From Desulfomonile tiedjei (lineage in GTDB: Bacteria > Desulfobacterota > Desulfomonilia > Desulfomonilales > Desulfomonilaceae), in assembly GCA_016212925.1 (NCBI GenBank), contig JACRDF010000003.1:62001-126000 (forward strand): 64,000 bases of DNA, written 5' to 3'. Position numbers and translations under genes: made by a program. The notes under the pieces were generated by a model, which saw nothing but the letters and a program-made list of their open reading frames with translations, was not told where the DNA came from and did not search any database. Positions 1 through 7,649 of the stretch are shown here, piece after piece (position 1 is the first letter of the stretch; each line of letters begins with the position of its first letter).

Positions 1-248
1 TAGAGGATATGGTTAGGTTTCGTTGTTGTTCGAATATTAGAGCAAGTCGCGTACCAACTGCTGTTATCATCTAATATTATTATGCAAAACTGTTAAATCC
101 CTGCCGACGGTCAGGACCGATGCGGTCAATTGTTTCGCACATCCGTCACCTTCCTCAACGTCGCTGCGAAATTGTTTCCCAGTGCCGCGTTCAAGGGCTG
201 TACGAAACGTGCGTGGGAAGCAATCAGAGCCGCGTCTGGGGAAGATGG

Positions 249-1103
249 TCACCACGGTCGGCTGGACAGTTTAACGGTCTGTTCCAGCTTAGGCGCTCTT
301 TCTTGGACGGTGGCGGAAGGAGGCGGCGATTTTCTGGGGCCTATTCTGACCTGAGTCTCTTCCATCCAGAAGGGGGATCTTCTCGCCGAGATCTTGATCG
401 GTTCGGAACGAGTACCGGGGTTTGTTGCGGAGATCTTTGCCGTGCTGAATCCCAGCTTCTCAAAGTCCACCCCGAGATCTATGCGGTAAATCATTCCCGG
501 TCTCTCGCGGTTTGCCAGGGTGAGTATTATCAAACCATCCGACACCTCGGCGGATTTGATCGAGAGATCCGAACTGGATTTTATGGGGAGATTCGAAGTC
601 GAGCTTACGAGAGGCTTCTCGATCCTCCGGCGAACCACGGCCGGTGTCGGTTCGGCGACCGGGACCTTATCGGGCGTGATGCGGCCCGAAGCCGCGGGCG
701 TCGGTTCCCATTCCTGGAGAAAAACAAGAAGATAATTGCCAAGGCGACGGATTTTATGCACGGGAAGAGGGCTCGCTCCAAAATCCATGACCACGCGCGC
801 GCCCGATTGATTCTTCACTGCCTTAACGGCCAACCCCGAAGCTTTTGAAACTGCATGGGCCGGAGGTGGCGTGGCAACGCTCGCGCCCTCGACATCAATT
901 ATCAGACGCGAAGGATTCGACGCTGTGGAGACAGTGTGAGGCCCGATTATGCCGTCAGATTTTATCGTAACTCTTTTCAAATCCGGGCTCACACTCACTT
1001 CAGTGATCTTGCCGGTGGGCATGGCATAAGAAGCCCCACTGACGATGGCGACCAGCGCGGCGCTCCATACCAGGCTTGCACAAATCCTTCGCTTCAAAGA
1101 CAT
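249..1103 (-). CDS. Secreted AMIN-domain protein
   Basis: The 284-residue product begins with a clear Sec signal peptide (basic MSLKRR, hydrophobic core, cleavage near ASYA at residue 27). Residues about 30-125 look like an AMIN beta-domain (GKITEVSVSPDLKRVTIKSD, then SRLIIDVEG and ARVVMDFG), a module that in known proteins targets amidases or secretins to the envelope or peptidoglycan. A Pro/Arg-rich linker and a second, weaker beta-rich stretch (about 165-235) follow. No amidase or secretin domain is attached, so this is a stand-alone AMIN protein. It is transcribed alone from an AT-rich promoter at 1176-1205. The role as a periplasmic targeting or adaptor factor is inferred; the fold assignment is fairly secure. 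Confidence 0.75.
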   Translation of the reverse strand: MSLKRRICASLVWSAALVAIVSGASYAMPTGKITEVSVSPDLKRVTIKSDGIIGPHTVSTASNPSRLIIDVEGASVATPPPAHAVSKASGLAVKAVKNQSGARVVMDFGASPLPVHKIRRLGNYLLVFLQEWEPTPAASGRITPDKVPVAEPTPAVVRRRIEKPLVSSTSNLPIKSSSDLSIKSAEVSDGLIILTLANRERPGMIYRIDLGVDFEKLGFSTAKISATNPGTRSEPIKISARRSPFWMEETQVRIGPRKSPPPSATVQERAPKLEQTVKLSSRPW

Positions 1104-1407
1104 GGAAGATCTCCCAGACCGATTCGGATCGGGATCAGGACATAATTATTTAATGTGTCACATCTATTTTAGTAGATAATATCATAATATCATAATTGAA
1201 GTCAATACATAATAAATCCGGCGCAAACACGCGGGGGAAGATCAGAAAAGGGTTTCCGCACCTCCTCTCAGAAAAGAAGGGCGTGAAACCTTCGGAAAAG
1301 CGTTTTCCAAGAATCAAACCGGCCCCTGAAGGGGTCCAGTGATGAAGAAGGGCAATTGGGCTGTGGAGGTGATCCTGAGGCTTAACACTCCATTCAGCAC
1401 ATGCGCG
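1104..1407. other. Intergenic region upstream of the AMIN gene
   Basis: Holds the AT-rich promoter at 1176-1205. I see no further gene, RNA or strong hairpin between it and the end of the acyl-CoA ligase gene. Confidence 0.5.
1176..1205 (-). promoter_or_regulatory. Sigma-70-like promoter for the AMIN gene
   Basis: Reading the minus strand, TTGACT (1205-1200) and TATTAT (1181-1176) are separated by 18 bp in a very AT-rich stretch about 75 bp upstream of the AMIN start. Confidence 0.5.
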
Positions 1408-3090
1408 CTATTTTCCGGCGCCGCCAGATCTTCTCACAAGGTGTCTTCGGCGCAGTTCTTTGCGGAGGATCTTTCCCACCGGGCTGCGAGGCAGTTCGTT
1501 GATGAACTCCACCTGTTTGGGGACCTGGTGGCTATCAAGTTTCGTTGTACAGTAGCTTATGATTTCCTCTGCACCGGCGGTCTGACCTGCCTTTAGCACG
1601 ACAAAGGCCTTCACAATTTCACCCGCCATAGGGTCGGGAACGCCTAGTGCGCATCCTTCAAGAACCTTGGGGTGCGAAAACAGTACCTCGTCCACATCTC
1701 TCGGATACACAGTTGAACCCTCAGCGACGATAAGGTCCTTTTTTCTGTCCACGATCGTGAAATACCCCTCGGGGTCTACAGTTGCAATGTCGCCTGTCAA
1801 AAGCCATCCGTCGAGAAGAGTAGCTGAAGTCTGGTCAGGTAGCCCGACATACCCTCTCATCACCTGGGGACCCTTGATGCAAAGTTCCCCCGGTTGTCCC
1901 GGGGTGTCGATTTCTATCCTTGGATCGGTCAAGTCCACCAGCTTGGCTTCGGTATTGGGAATAGGCAGACCGATGGTTCCAACTTTAGTTTTTCCACCGA
2001 ACGGGTTTACGTGTGACACGGGGGAGGACTCCGTGAGGCCGTAACCCTCGCAGATTTGAGCCCCTGTAAGAGTTTCGAAGGATCGTATTGTTTCAAGGGG
2101 CAGAGGGGCCCCACCGGAAAAACAGCCTTTCAGGGACTTGAGGTCGAACTTTCTAAGGGAAGGGTCGTTGATTACCGCGGCGTAAACTCCGGGTAGGGCA
2201 GGTATATAGGTAGCCTTACAGGTCTGGAGCGCTTCCAGAATGTTTTTCGGTTCAGGCAGCGGAACCAAAGCGTTACCATATCCGTAAAAAATACCGATAT
2301 TCAGGGCGCAGGTCAGGCCGAAAACATGGAAGAACGGCAAGCAACCCACCACTATCTCTTGCCCATCTCTGAAGGTCGGAAACCAGGCCTTCAATTGTTG
2401 CACGTTCCTGGAGAGGTTAGCGTGGGTAAGTTCCACTCCCTTGGGTTTACCTGTGGTTGCGCTTGTGAAAAGGATAAACGCCGTGTCGTCCATCGCCGGC
2501 TGGTGCAAACGCGTTGAAGCTTCGCTGCTCTCGATGAGTTCCGTATACTCGAGCACTCCCGCATCGCCGGAGGTATTGAGATGCAAACCCTTCTTGACCA
2601 GTGGGAAAAGCGCCTTGGACAGAAAAGGGAGATAGTCCCGAATGTGGCAAGAAACGATTTTCCCTATCTGCGTGCGGCGTCTAACGTTTATCATCCGGGG
2701 AACCAACACGTCCAAGCAAATAAGTGCCTTGCTCCCCGCTGTGTTGAACTGGTACTGGAACTGCATGTCGTCCAGGCGCGGGTTGTGCATGACCACTTTG
2801 GCGCCCACGCTTAATACTCCGTAAATGCCGACCACGGTTTGGATCAGGTTGGGTAATACGATAGATACTGGGTCGCCCGGTTTTACACCCATGTGCCGGA
2901 GGGCCGCAGCGAACTTCGAGACGAGCCTGTCCAACTCTCGATAGTTTACAGCGGTTCCCTGGAAGAAGAGAGCCGGGTGGTCGGGATACTTGGAGACGGT
3001 CCGCTTAAAGGCTGCCGGAAGCGATATGTCGTCGAATTCAACCGCCGCGGGCACACCTCGATGGTAGCTTTTCTGCCATATCTTTTCCAC
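1408..3090 (-). CDS. Long-chain fatty acyl-CoA ligase (AMP-forming)
   Basis: A 560-residue ANL-superfamily enzyme that would activate a carboxylic acid to acyl-AMP and then acyl-CoA. The P-loop-like motif is at 209-218 (TSATTGKPKG, with Ala where Gly is usual). Further motifs are GYGLTESSPVSH around 350, the LTGD...DRKKDLI hinge around 435-455, and the catalytic Lys in SPVGKILRKEL near 543. The start is GTG at 3090 preceded by GGAGGG at good spacing. A 9-bp hairpin (3110-3131) sits just upstream. No beta-oxidation genes adjoin it, so the substrate is open; overall similarity is to FadD-type long-chain ligases. Confidence 0.88.
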   Translation of the reverse strand: MEKIWQKSYHRGVPAAVEFDDISLPAAFKRTVSKYPDHPALFFQGTAVNYRELDRLVSKFAAALRHMGVKPGDPVSIVLPNLIQTVVGIYGVLSVGAKVVMHNPRLDDMQFQYQFNTAGSKALICLDVLVPRMINVRRRTQIGKIVSCHIRDYLPFLSKALFPLVKKGLHLNTSGDAGVLEYTELIESSEASTRLHQPAMDDTAFILFTSATTGKPKGVELTHANLSRNVQQLKAWFPTFRDGQEIVVGCLPFFHVFGLTCALNIGIFYGYGNALVPLPEPKNILEALQTCKATYIPALPGVYAAVINDPSLRKFDLKSLKGCFSGGAPLPLETIRSFETLTGAQICEGYGLTESSPVSHVNPFGGKTKVGTIGLPIPNTEAKLVDLTDPRIEIDTPGQPGELCIKGPQVMRGYVGLPDQTSATLLDGWLLTGDIATVDPEGYFTIVDRKKDLIVAEGSTVYPRDVDEVLFSHPKVLEGCALGVPDPMAGEIVKAFVVLKAGQTAGAEEIISYCTTKLDSHQVPKQVEFINELPRSPVGKILRKELRRRHLVRRSGGAGK

Positions 3091-3454
3091 GATACCCTCC
3101 TCGGAATCAATGAGCGTTTAGGAACGCTCATGAGAACGTGCCCCCAAGCAAGGAATCCGCTAGGAATCCCGCTTTTCGCGGCGTTTGTCTTTTCCCGCAC
3201 GGGACGCGGAGCCTGCACAAATCTCCGGTTGGAAAGCAACTCGATGTGGCAGGTCGGCTCGCCCGCTTTGACGCGCCTCGTCAGCCACGTGTCCCTTTGG
3301 CCAAGAAAATTCGCCGGAATAAGGCTTCTATCAAGGTTCGAGATCGTACGGTTAAACTACACGGTTGTTGTCGTATGGATGCTTTGCCGAGAGTCTTTAT
3401 TCTAACTCTGTTCGATCTCCGGCAAAAGATAAATGTGGCGCTCTCCCAAAGATG
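3091..3454. other. Intergenic region, hairpin at 3110-3131
   Basis: Between acyl-CoA ligase and RNase HI. An inverted repeat ATGAGCGTT/AACGCTCAT (3110-3118 and 3123-3131) lies 20 bp before the ligase start and could be a leader hairpin or operator. No convincing gene in the remainder. Confidence 0.4.
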
Positions 3455-3892
3455 TTAGAGGAATTTTTGCATCGCTTCCTTGGCCAGGCTGTCCACCATT
3501 TCATTTTCTTCATGAAGGTTGTGTCCTCGCACCCACTGCCACTCCACTTCATGGCGAGATGCGGCCGTGTCGAGCCGTTGCCACAGGTCGACGTTTTTCA
3601 CAGGTGAATTACTGGAGGTTCGCCAACCTTTTTTCTTCCAACCCTTGAGCCACTGGGTGATGCCTAGCATCAAGTACTGAGAATCAGTGGTGATCTTGAC
3701 CTTGCAAGGACGCTTCAGGGCTTCCAGCGCCATGATCGCAGCGGTCATCTCCATGCGGTTATTTGTAGTTTGCCGTTCTCCCCCGCTGATGACTTTGGAC
3801 ACGGATTTGTTGCGCAAAATGGCTGCCCATCCTCCAGGGCCGGGATTGCCTTTGCACGCTCCGTCCGTAAAAACTTCAACTATGTCTCCCAC
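3455..3892 (-). CDS. rnhA: Ribonuclease HI
   Basis: A 145-residue protein of normal RNase HI length. It degrades the RNA strand of RNA-DNA hybrids in the cytoplasm, as needed for primer removal and R-loop control. The acidic catalytic set is visible: [15 protein letters not shown] (Asp near 10), Glu in [16 protein letters not shown], Asp in ITTDSQYL, and the last Asp in [11 protein letters not shown]. The start is GTG at 3892 with AGGAGA seven bases upstream. It lies 20 bp after yjbQ in a minus-strand run that begins with ftsY. Confidence 0.95.
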   Translation of the reverse strand: MGDIVEVFTDGACKGNPGPGGWAAILRNKSVSKVISGGERQTTNNRMEMTAAIMALEALKRPCKVKITTDSQYLMLGITQWLKGWKKKGWRTSSNSPVKNVDLWQRLDTAASRHEVEWQWVRGHNLHEENEMVDSLAKEAMQKFL

Positions 3893-3912
3893 GTTACTGT
3901 CTCCTGAGGATT

Positions 3913-4308
3913 TTAGCCCGGCACCACTTTTATGTGGATATTGCGCGTTCGAGGCCCATCAAATTCGCAAAAGAAGATCCCTTGCCAAGTGCCCAAAACC
4001 GGTGACCCTCCGGATATTATGAGGTGTACCGAACTTCCCATCATCGAAGTTTTTATGTGCGCGTCGGAATTGCCTTCCATGTGACGGTACGCGTCCTTAT
4101 ATGGCACCAGTTGCGAGAGCTTTTGCTGGATGTCTTCCACTACCGAAGGGTCCGCTGCTTCGTTGATGGTGATGGCTGCCGTCGTGTGAGCAACATAGAC
4201 AACGGCTATGCCTTCGCTCACACCGCTCTTGGCAATGGCTTCCTTCACCCTGGAAGTGACGTCCATGAATTGGGTTCTGGACCCCGTTTTCACCTGCAAA
4301 GTTTCCAT
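3913..4308 (-). CDS. YjbQ/UPF0047 family protein
   Basis: The 131-residue product matches the compact YjbQ (secondary thiamine-phosphate synthase-like) family. Visible hallmarks are the [13 protein letters not shown] segment, the [10 protein letters not shown] segment, and the family signature ending [17 protein letters not shown] with conserved Trp-Gln. The physiological role of this family is poorly established; weak thiamine-phosphate synthase activity is reported for homologues. ATG at 4308 is preceded by GGGGTAAG. It lies between ftsY and rnhA, probably co-transcribed. Confidence 0.9.
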   Translation of the reverse strand: METLQVKTGSRTQFMDVTSRVKEAIAKSGVSEGIAVVYVAHTTAAITINEAADPSVVEDIQQKLSQLVPYKDAYRHMEGNSDAHIKTSMMGSSVHLIISGGSPVLGTWQGIFFCEFDGPRTRNIHIKVVPG

Positions 4309-4358
4309 ATTCTTACCCCTGTAGACTTGACTCCGCGTCCGGCATCAATACAGTTCCA

Positions 4359-5489
4359 TCATTGGCTTTCGGAAACGTCAACGCCGGCAAAAAGCGCTTC
4401 GGTAAAGTCACGCGCGTTGAAATCCCTGAGGTCGTCCATCTTCTCCCCTATGCCGATGTACCGCACAGGCATTTTCAACTCATTTGAGATTCCTACCAAA
4501 ACTCCGCCTTTTGAGGTCCCGTCGAGCTTGGTAAGCGCTATGCCGGTCACAGGTATTGCTTCGTTGAATGTCCGTGCCTGCAGGATGGCATTCTGACCCA
4601 TGGACGCGTCAATCACCAGGAGAGTTTCGTGGGGGGCCTGTGGCAACTTCTTCATAATTGTCCGCCGCACCTTCTTCAGCTCTTCCATGAGGGGTATTCG
4701 AGTGTGAAGGCGACCCGCGGTATCTATCAGTACCATTTCCGCGTTTTCTTCTAAGGCCCTCTCCATGGCCTCGAACACCACCGACGAAGGATCGGCTTTA
4801 TCCTTTCCTTTTATGACCGTAGAACCTACGCGCTGACCCCAGATCTCGAGCTGTTCCACCGCGGCGGCCCGGAAAGTGTCGCCTGCCACCATAAAAACCT
4901 TTCGTCCCGCGGCAGTGTGCCTGGCGGCAATTTTGGCTATGGTTGTGGTTTTTCCGGACCCGTTCACTCCCACCATCATGACGACAAAAGGCTCGGAACC
5001 GTAACCGACGCGCAAAGGGGCCTCCACTTCCGATAACATCTCAGTTATCAAGTGCTTCAGGTGGTTGACCACCATTTGGGGGTCGTTGAGTTCCCTGCGC
5101 TTGATTCTGTCTGTGACGCTATCCAACAGCTCGTAAGCGGTCTTTACCCCGATGTCGGCCCGAACGAGCACCTCCTCCAGCCCAGCTACCATTTGGTCGT
5201 CCAACTGCTTTTTGCCGCCAAACACCTGGCCCAGACTCTTTATGAAGCTTTCTCGGGTTTTCTTGAGCCCCGTTCTCAGTTGGACCCGACCCGCCACCCC
5301 TTCCGTCGGTTCGCCGAAATTGGCCGCCGCTGGAGGAGACGCGTCCGACGGAACCTCCGCAGTCAGAACATCCGGTCCCCGGGCCTCCGGCGTTTCGGAC
5401 GGTTGTTGGGGGTTTTCCTCTTCGATCCGCTTGTCCCTCTTGAACATGCGGCTGAAGAATCCACTTTTCTTGCCCGCTTCGTCACTCAT
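4359..5489 (-). CDS. ftsY: Signal recognition particle receptor FtsY
   Basis: A 376-residue SRP-receptor GTPase that docks SRP-ribosome complexes at the inner membrane for co-translational insertion. An acidic, low-complexity A-domain (residues 1-70) precedes the four-helix N domain and the GTPase G domain. G-motifs are GVNGSGKTTTIAKIA (G1), DTFRAAAVEQL, DTAGRLHT (G3), TKLDGTSKGG (G4) and GIGEKMDDL near the C terminus. It heads the minus-strand group ftsY-yjbQ-rnhA. Its Shine-Dalgarno sequence is weak. Confidence 0.97.
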   Translation of the reverse strand: MSDEAGKKSGFFSRMFKRDKRIEEENPQQPSETPEARGPDVLTAEVPSDASPPAAANFGEPTEGVAGRVQLRTGLKKTRESFIKSLGQVFGGKKQLDDQMVAGLEEVLVRADIGVKTAYELLDSVTDRIKRRELNDPQMVVNHLKHLITEMLSEVEAPLRVGYGSEPFVVMMVGVNGSGKTTTIAKIAARHTAAGRKVFMVAGDTFRAAAVEQLEIWGQRVGSTVIKGKDKADPSSVVFEAMERALEENAEMVLIDTAGRLHTRIPLMEELKKVRRTIMKKLPQAPHETLLVIDASMGQNAILQARTFNEAIPVTGIALTKLDGTSKGGVLVGISNELKMPVRYIGIGEKMDDLRDFNARDFTEALFAGVDVSESQ

Positions 5490-5662
5490 CTATTTGCACT
5501 TTCTTTTCCGGATTGGGCCGCCTGTAGTCAAGCGCGGGAACGAATCTATCAGGGGGAGCGGCGGGGGTCAAACGAAATTGGTTAAAGTAATTTCTAGAAA
5601 AACTATTGAATATACCGTTTTTATTGTGTTATGATCCTAACATAAAGTCAGGGAGGTGCCCC

Positions 5663-5851
5663 GTGCTCTGGAAATCTCGAAAATCAACCCTAATTATCCC
5701 GGCAGAACTTCACGAGAAACTTTCCCGTTCATGCCGGCCAATTGACCAGGTTCCCAGTGAGGTCCTACGCGTGAGGATAGTCTCGGAACACAGCCGGAAG
5801 GGGGCCAAGAACCAGTCAGATCCTCACCGAGATTTTTGCTCCGGAACATAG
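5663..5851 (+). CDS. Small hypothetical protein (62 aa)
   Basis: A GTG codon at 5663 with GGGAGGTG just upstream opens a 62-codon frame. Its start encodes VLWKSRKSTLIIPAELHEKL, followed by RPIDQVPSEVLRVRIVSEHS. The N-terminal half resembles the beginning of a ribbon-helix-helix or MetJ/Arc-type small DNA-binding protein ('TLIIPAELHEKL'), but it is too short to assign. A -10-like TATGAT lies shortly upstream (about 5629). It could also be a chance frame; the good ribosome site is the main support. Confidence 0.4.
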   Translation: MLWKSRKSTLIIPAELHEKLSRSCRPIDQVPSEVLRVRIVSEHSRKGAKNQSDPHRDFCSGT

Positions 5852-5985
5852 GGGCTGCGAATCCAAGGAGTCCTCCCGGCCGGCAAAATACGCACAGCGT
5901 TTGACGATTCTAGGGAAAGCCCTTCCAACGAAAGAATTTTATAACCACCCCTCTTAATCCCGGTCGCCATGAGAGTTTACCCTGG

Positions 5986-7530
5986 ATGAAAAAAGCTCCC
6001 CTCAGAGTGGGCGTCATACAGGCCATGGTCCTTTGTCTCGGCCTTATGGCGGCCTCTTTTTCATATGCAGGTCAGCCTGTCCGACCCTCCTTCGCGAAAG
6101 CTTGCCAGACACTGGAGCAGCTTTCCAGCCAACCTCAAGCCACCCGGGACCAGTGGACCAAACTAGTCCATTCCTTTCTGGAAATCCATCGCACTGAAAA
6201 GGACCGGCGTGCGGCAAGGCAGAGCCTGTTCCTTGCAGGTCGGGCGTCGCTGAGTCTCTATCGCCGCGGAGGCAAAGCCGAGGATTTGGACCGGGCCATC
6301 CAGTACCTTTATGAATTCAGCAGGATCGTCCCGGACAAGCGCCACCGCATAGCCGGACTCAAAGAACTGAAGGAAGCCCACCTCCTGAAAAGAAGGCTCG
6401 GCAACATACATGGAAATAGGCCGGCTCCAGCCTCGGCAACAAAGAGGATCACCCGCAACAATCCACCACTACCTCCGCTCGGAAACCATCAGAATTCAGC
6501 AGGGGCCGGTCGAATCGAAACGCGGCCCTCGAAATGGACCACCGCGGCCAAAGGCTCTCCAGAGGTTTCCGAATACAAGTACACCGGTAATCCTTTCTGT
6601 CCCGCGGATGGCGCATGGCCGACAGCAAAGACGCAGCCAGGTGATATTGTTCCTGATGACCGTGTCTTTCGCCCGGAGGGACCTCACCGGCAGCCCGTAG
6701 CCAAAGAGAGTATTCCTTGTCCACCGAAGCCGTCATTGCCTCCGGCCCCCAGCGATTCGCCAGCGTATGCGAAGACCGCTTCACTTCAGCCTCGGCCTGC
6801 CGGCGACTTGATGCCCCCGCCGCGACCGATCGAAAACGCTGCAAAGGACTTCCTCGTCGTCATAGATCCGGGTCATGGCGGGAAAGATCCTGGAGCGGTA
6901 AGCAAGGACGGCGGGATAAAGGAAAAAAATGTAACGCTCGAAGTGGCCTATCTGGTGAAAAAAAGGCTCTTGTCCGATGTCCGGGGGATCAAAGTCGAGA
7001 TGACCCGTACGGACGATAGGTTTCTCACGCTTCAAGAGCGCACCGCTCTGGCCAATTCCCTGAACGCGGATCTCTTCATTTCGCTTCACTGCAACGCGGA
7101 CTCGCATTCCAGCTCCAGAGGGGTCGAAACCTTTTATTTGAGCAAGGCCAGCTCCCCGCGAGCCATGAGACTGGCAGCCAGAGAAAACGGCATCCCTCTT
7201 GCGGAAATGAGCGACCTTCAGGCCACTTTACTGGACCTGATGCTGGCCTCCAAGAAGAGTGAATCGGACAGATTGGCCAACACTGTACATCATGCTCTCG
7301 TGCAGGACCTGGCCAAGGCCGCCCCTAAGATTCGGAACCGGGGGGTGAAGCGAGCGCCGTTTTATGTTTTGCTAGGCGCAAAAATGCCTGCGATACTTGT
7401 GGAATGCGCCTTTATCAGCAACGGCCGGGACGAACAAAAACTGACAAGCGCGCAATACCTGGACGCTGTCGCGACGGGAATCGCCGCGGGCGCGGGCAAA
7501 TACCTGCGTGAACTGGGAAGCAAGAGCTGA
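5986..7530 (+). CDS. N-acetylmuramoyl-L-alanine amidase (Amidase_3), secreted
   Basis: A 514-residue periplasmic zinc amidase that would cut the amide bond between MurNAc and the stem peptide during septum splitting or remodelling. Signal peptide 1-28 (cut near SYA-GQ). Residues about 30-135 are helical and TPR-like (FLEIHRTEKDRRAARQSLFLAG), replacing the AMIN domain usual in AmiC. A Pro-rich linker runs to about 285. The C-terminal Amidase_3 domain shows DPGHGGKDPGA (zinc His), the KNVTLEVAY Glu, SLHCNAD (zinc His) and ILVECAFISN (catalytic Glu). It sits upstream of glnD on the same strand. The start ATG at 5986 follows only a weak ribosome site. Confidence 0.92.
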   Translation: MKKAPLRVGVIQAMVLCLGLMAASFSYAGQPVRPSFAKACQTLEQLSSQPQATRDQWTKLVHSFLEIHRTEKDRRAARQSLFLAGRASLSLYRRGGKAEDLDRAIQYLYEFSRIVPDKRHRIAGLKELKEAHLLKRRLGNIHGNRPAPASATKRITRNNPPLPPLGNHQNSAGAGRIETRPSKWTTAAKGSPEVSEYKYTGNPFCPADGAWPTAKTQPGDIVPDDRVFRPEGPHRQPVAKESIPCPPKPSLPPAPSDSPAYAKTASLQPRPAGDLMPPPRPIENAAKDFLVVIDPGHGGKDPGAVSKDGGIKEKNVTLEVAYLVKKRLLSDVRGIKVEMTRTDDRFLTLQERTALANSLNADLFISLHCNADSHSSSRGVETFYLSKASSPRAMRLAARENGIPLAEMSDLQATLLDLMLASKKSESDRLANTVHHALVQDLAKAAPKIRNRGVKRAPFYVLLGAKMPAILVECAFISNGRDEQKLTSAQYLDAVATGIAAGAGKYLRELGSKS

Positions 7531-7649
7531 TCGCGGCCGCCGCTTGGTTGACCGTACGGACTTTAGGAATTACTATCCGAGTTGGCTTGACGAAAGTCGA
7601 CCGCCCGGATGCCGTATGAAACCTAATTAGTAGTTGGGAATGTAGTGCA

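Noticed and set aside
1-248. Short frames at the left edge
   Set aside because: No start with a ribosome site, no domain and no similarity to neighbours; probably non-coding or part of an intergenic region extending left.
120-848. 242-codon plus-strand frame over the AMIN gene
   Set aside because: Arg/Ser-rich shadow on the opposite strand of a protein with a good signal peptide and promoter.
2893-3405. 170-codon plus-strand frame at the start of the acyl-CoA ligase
   Set aside because: Overlaps the ligase start and its GGAGGG site antisense; no coding features.
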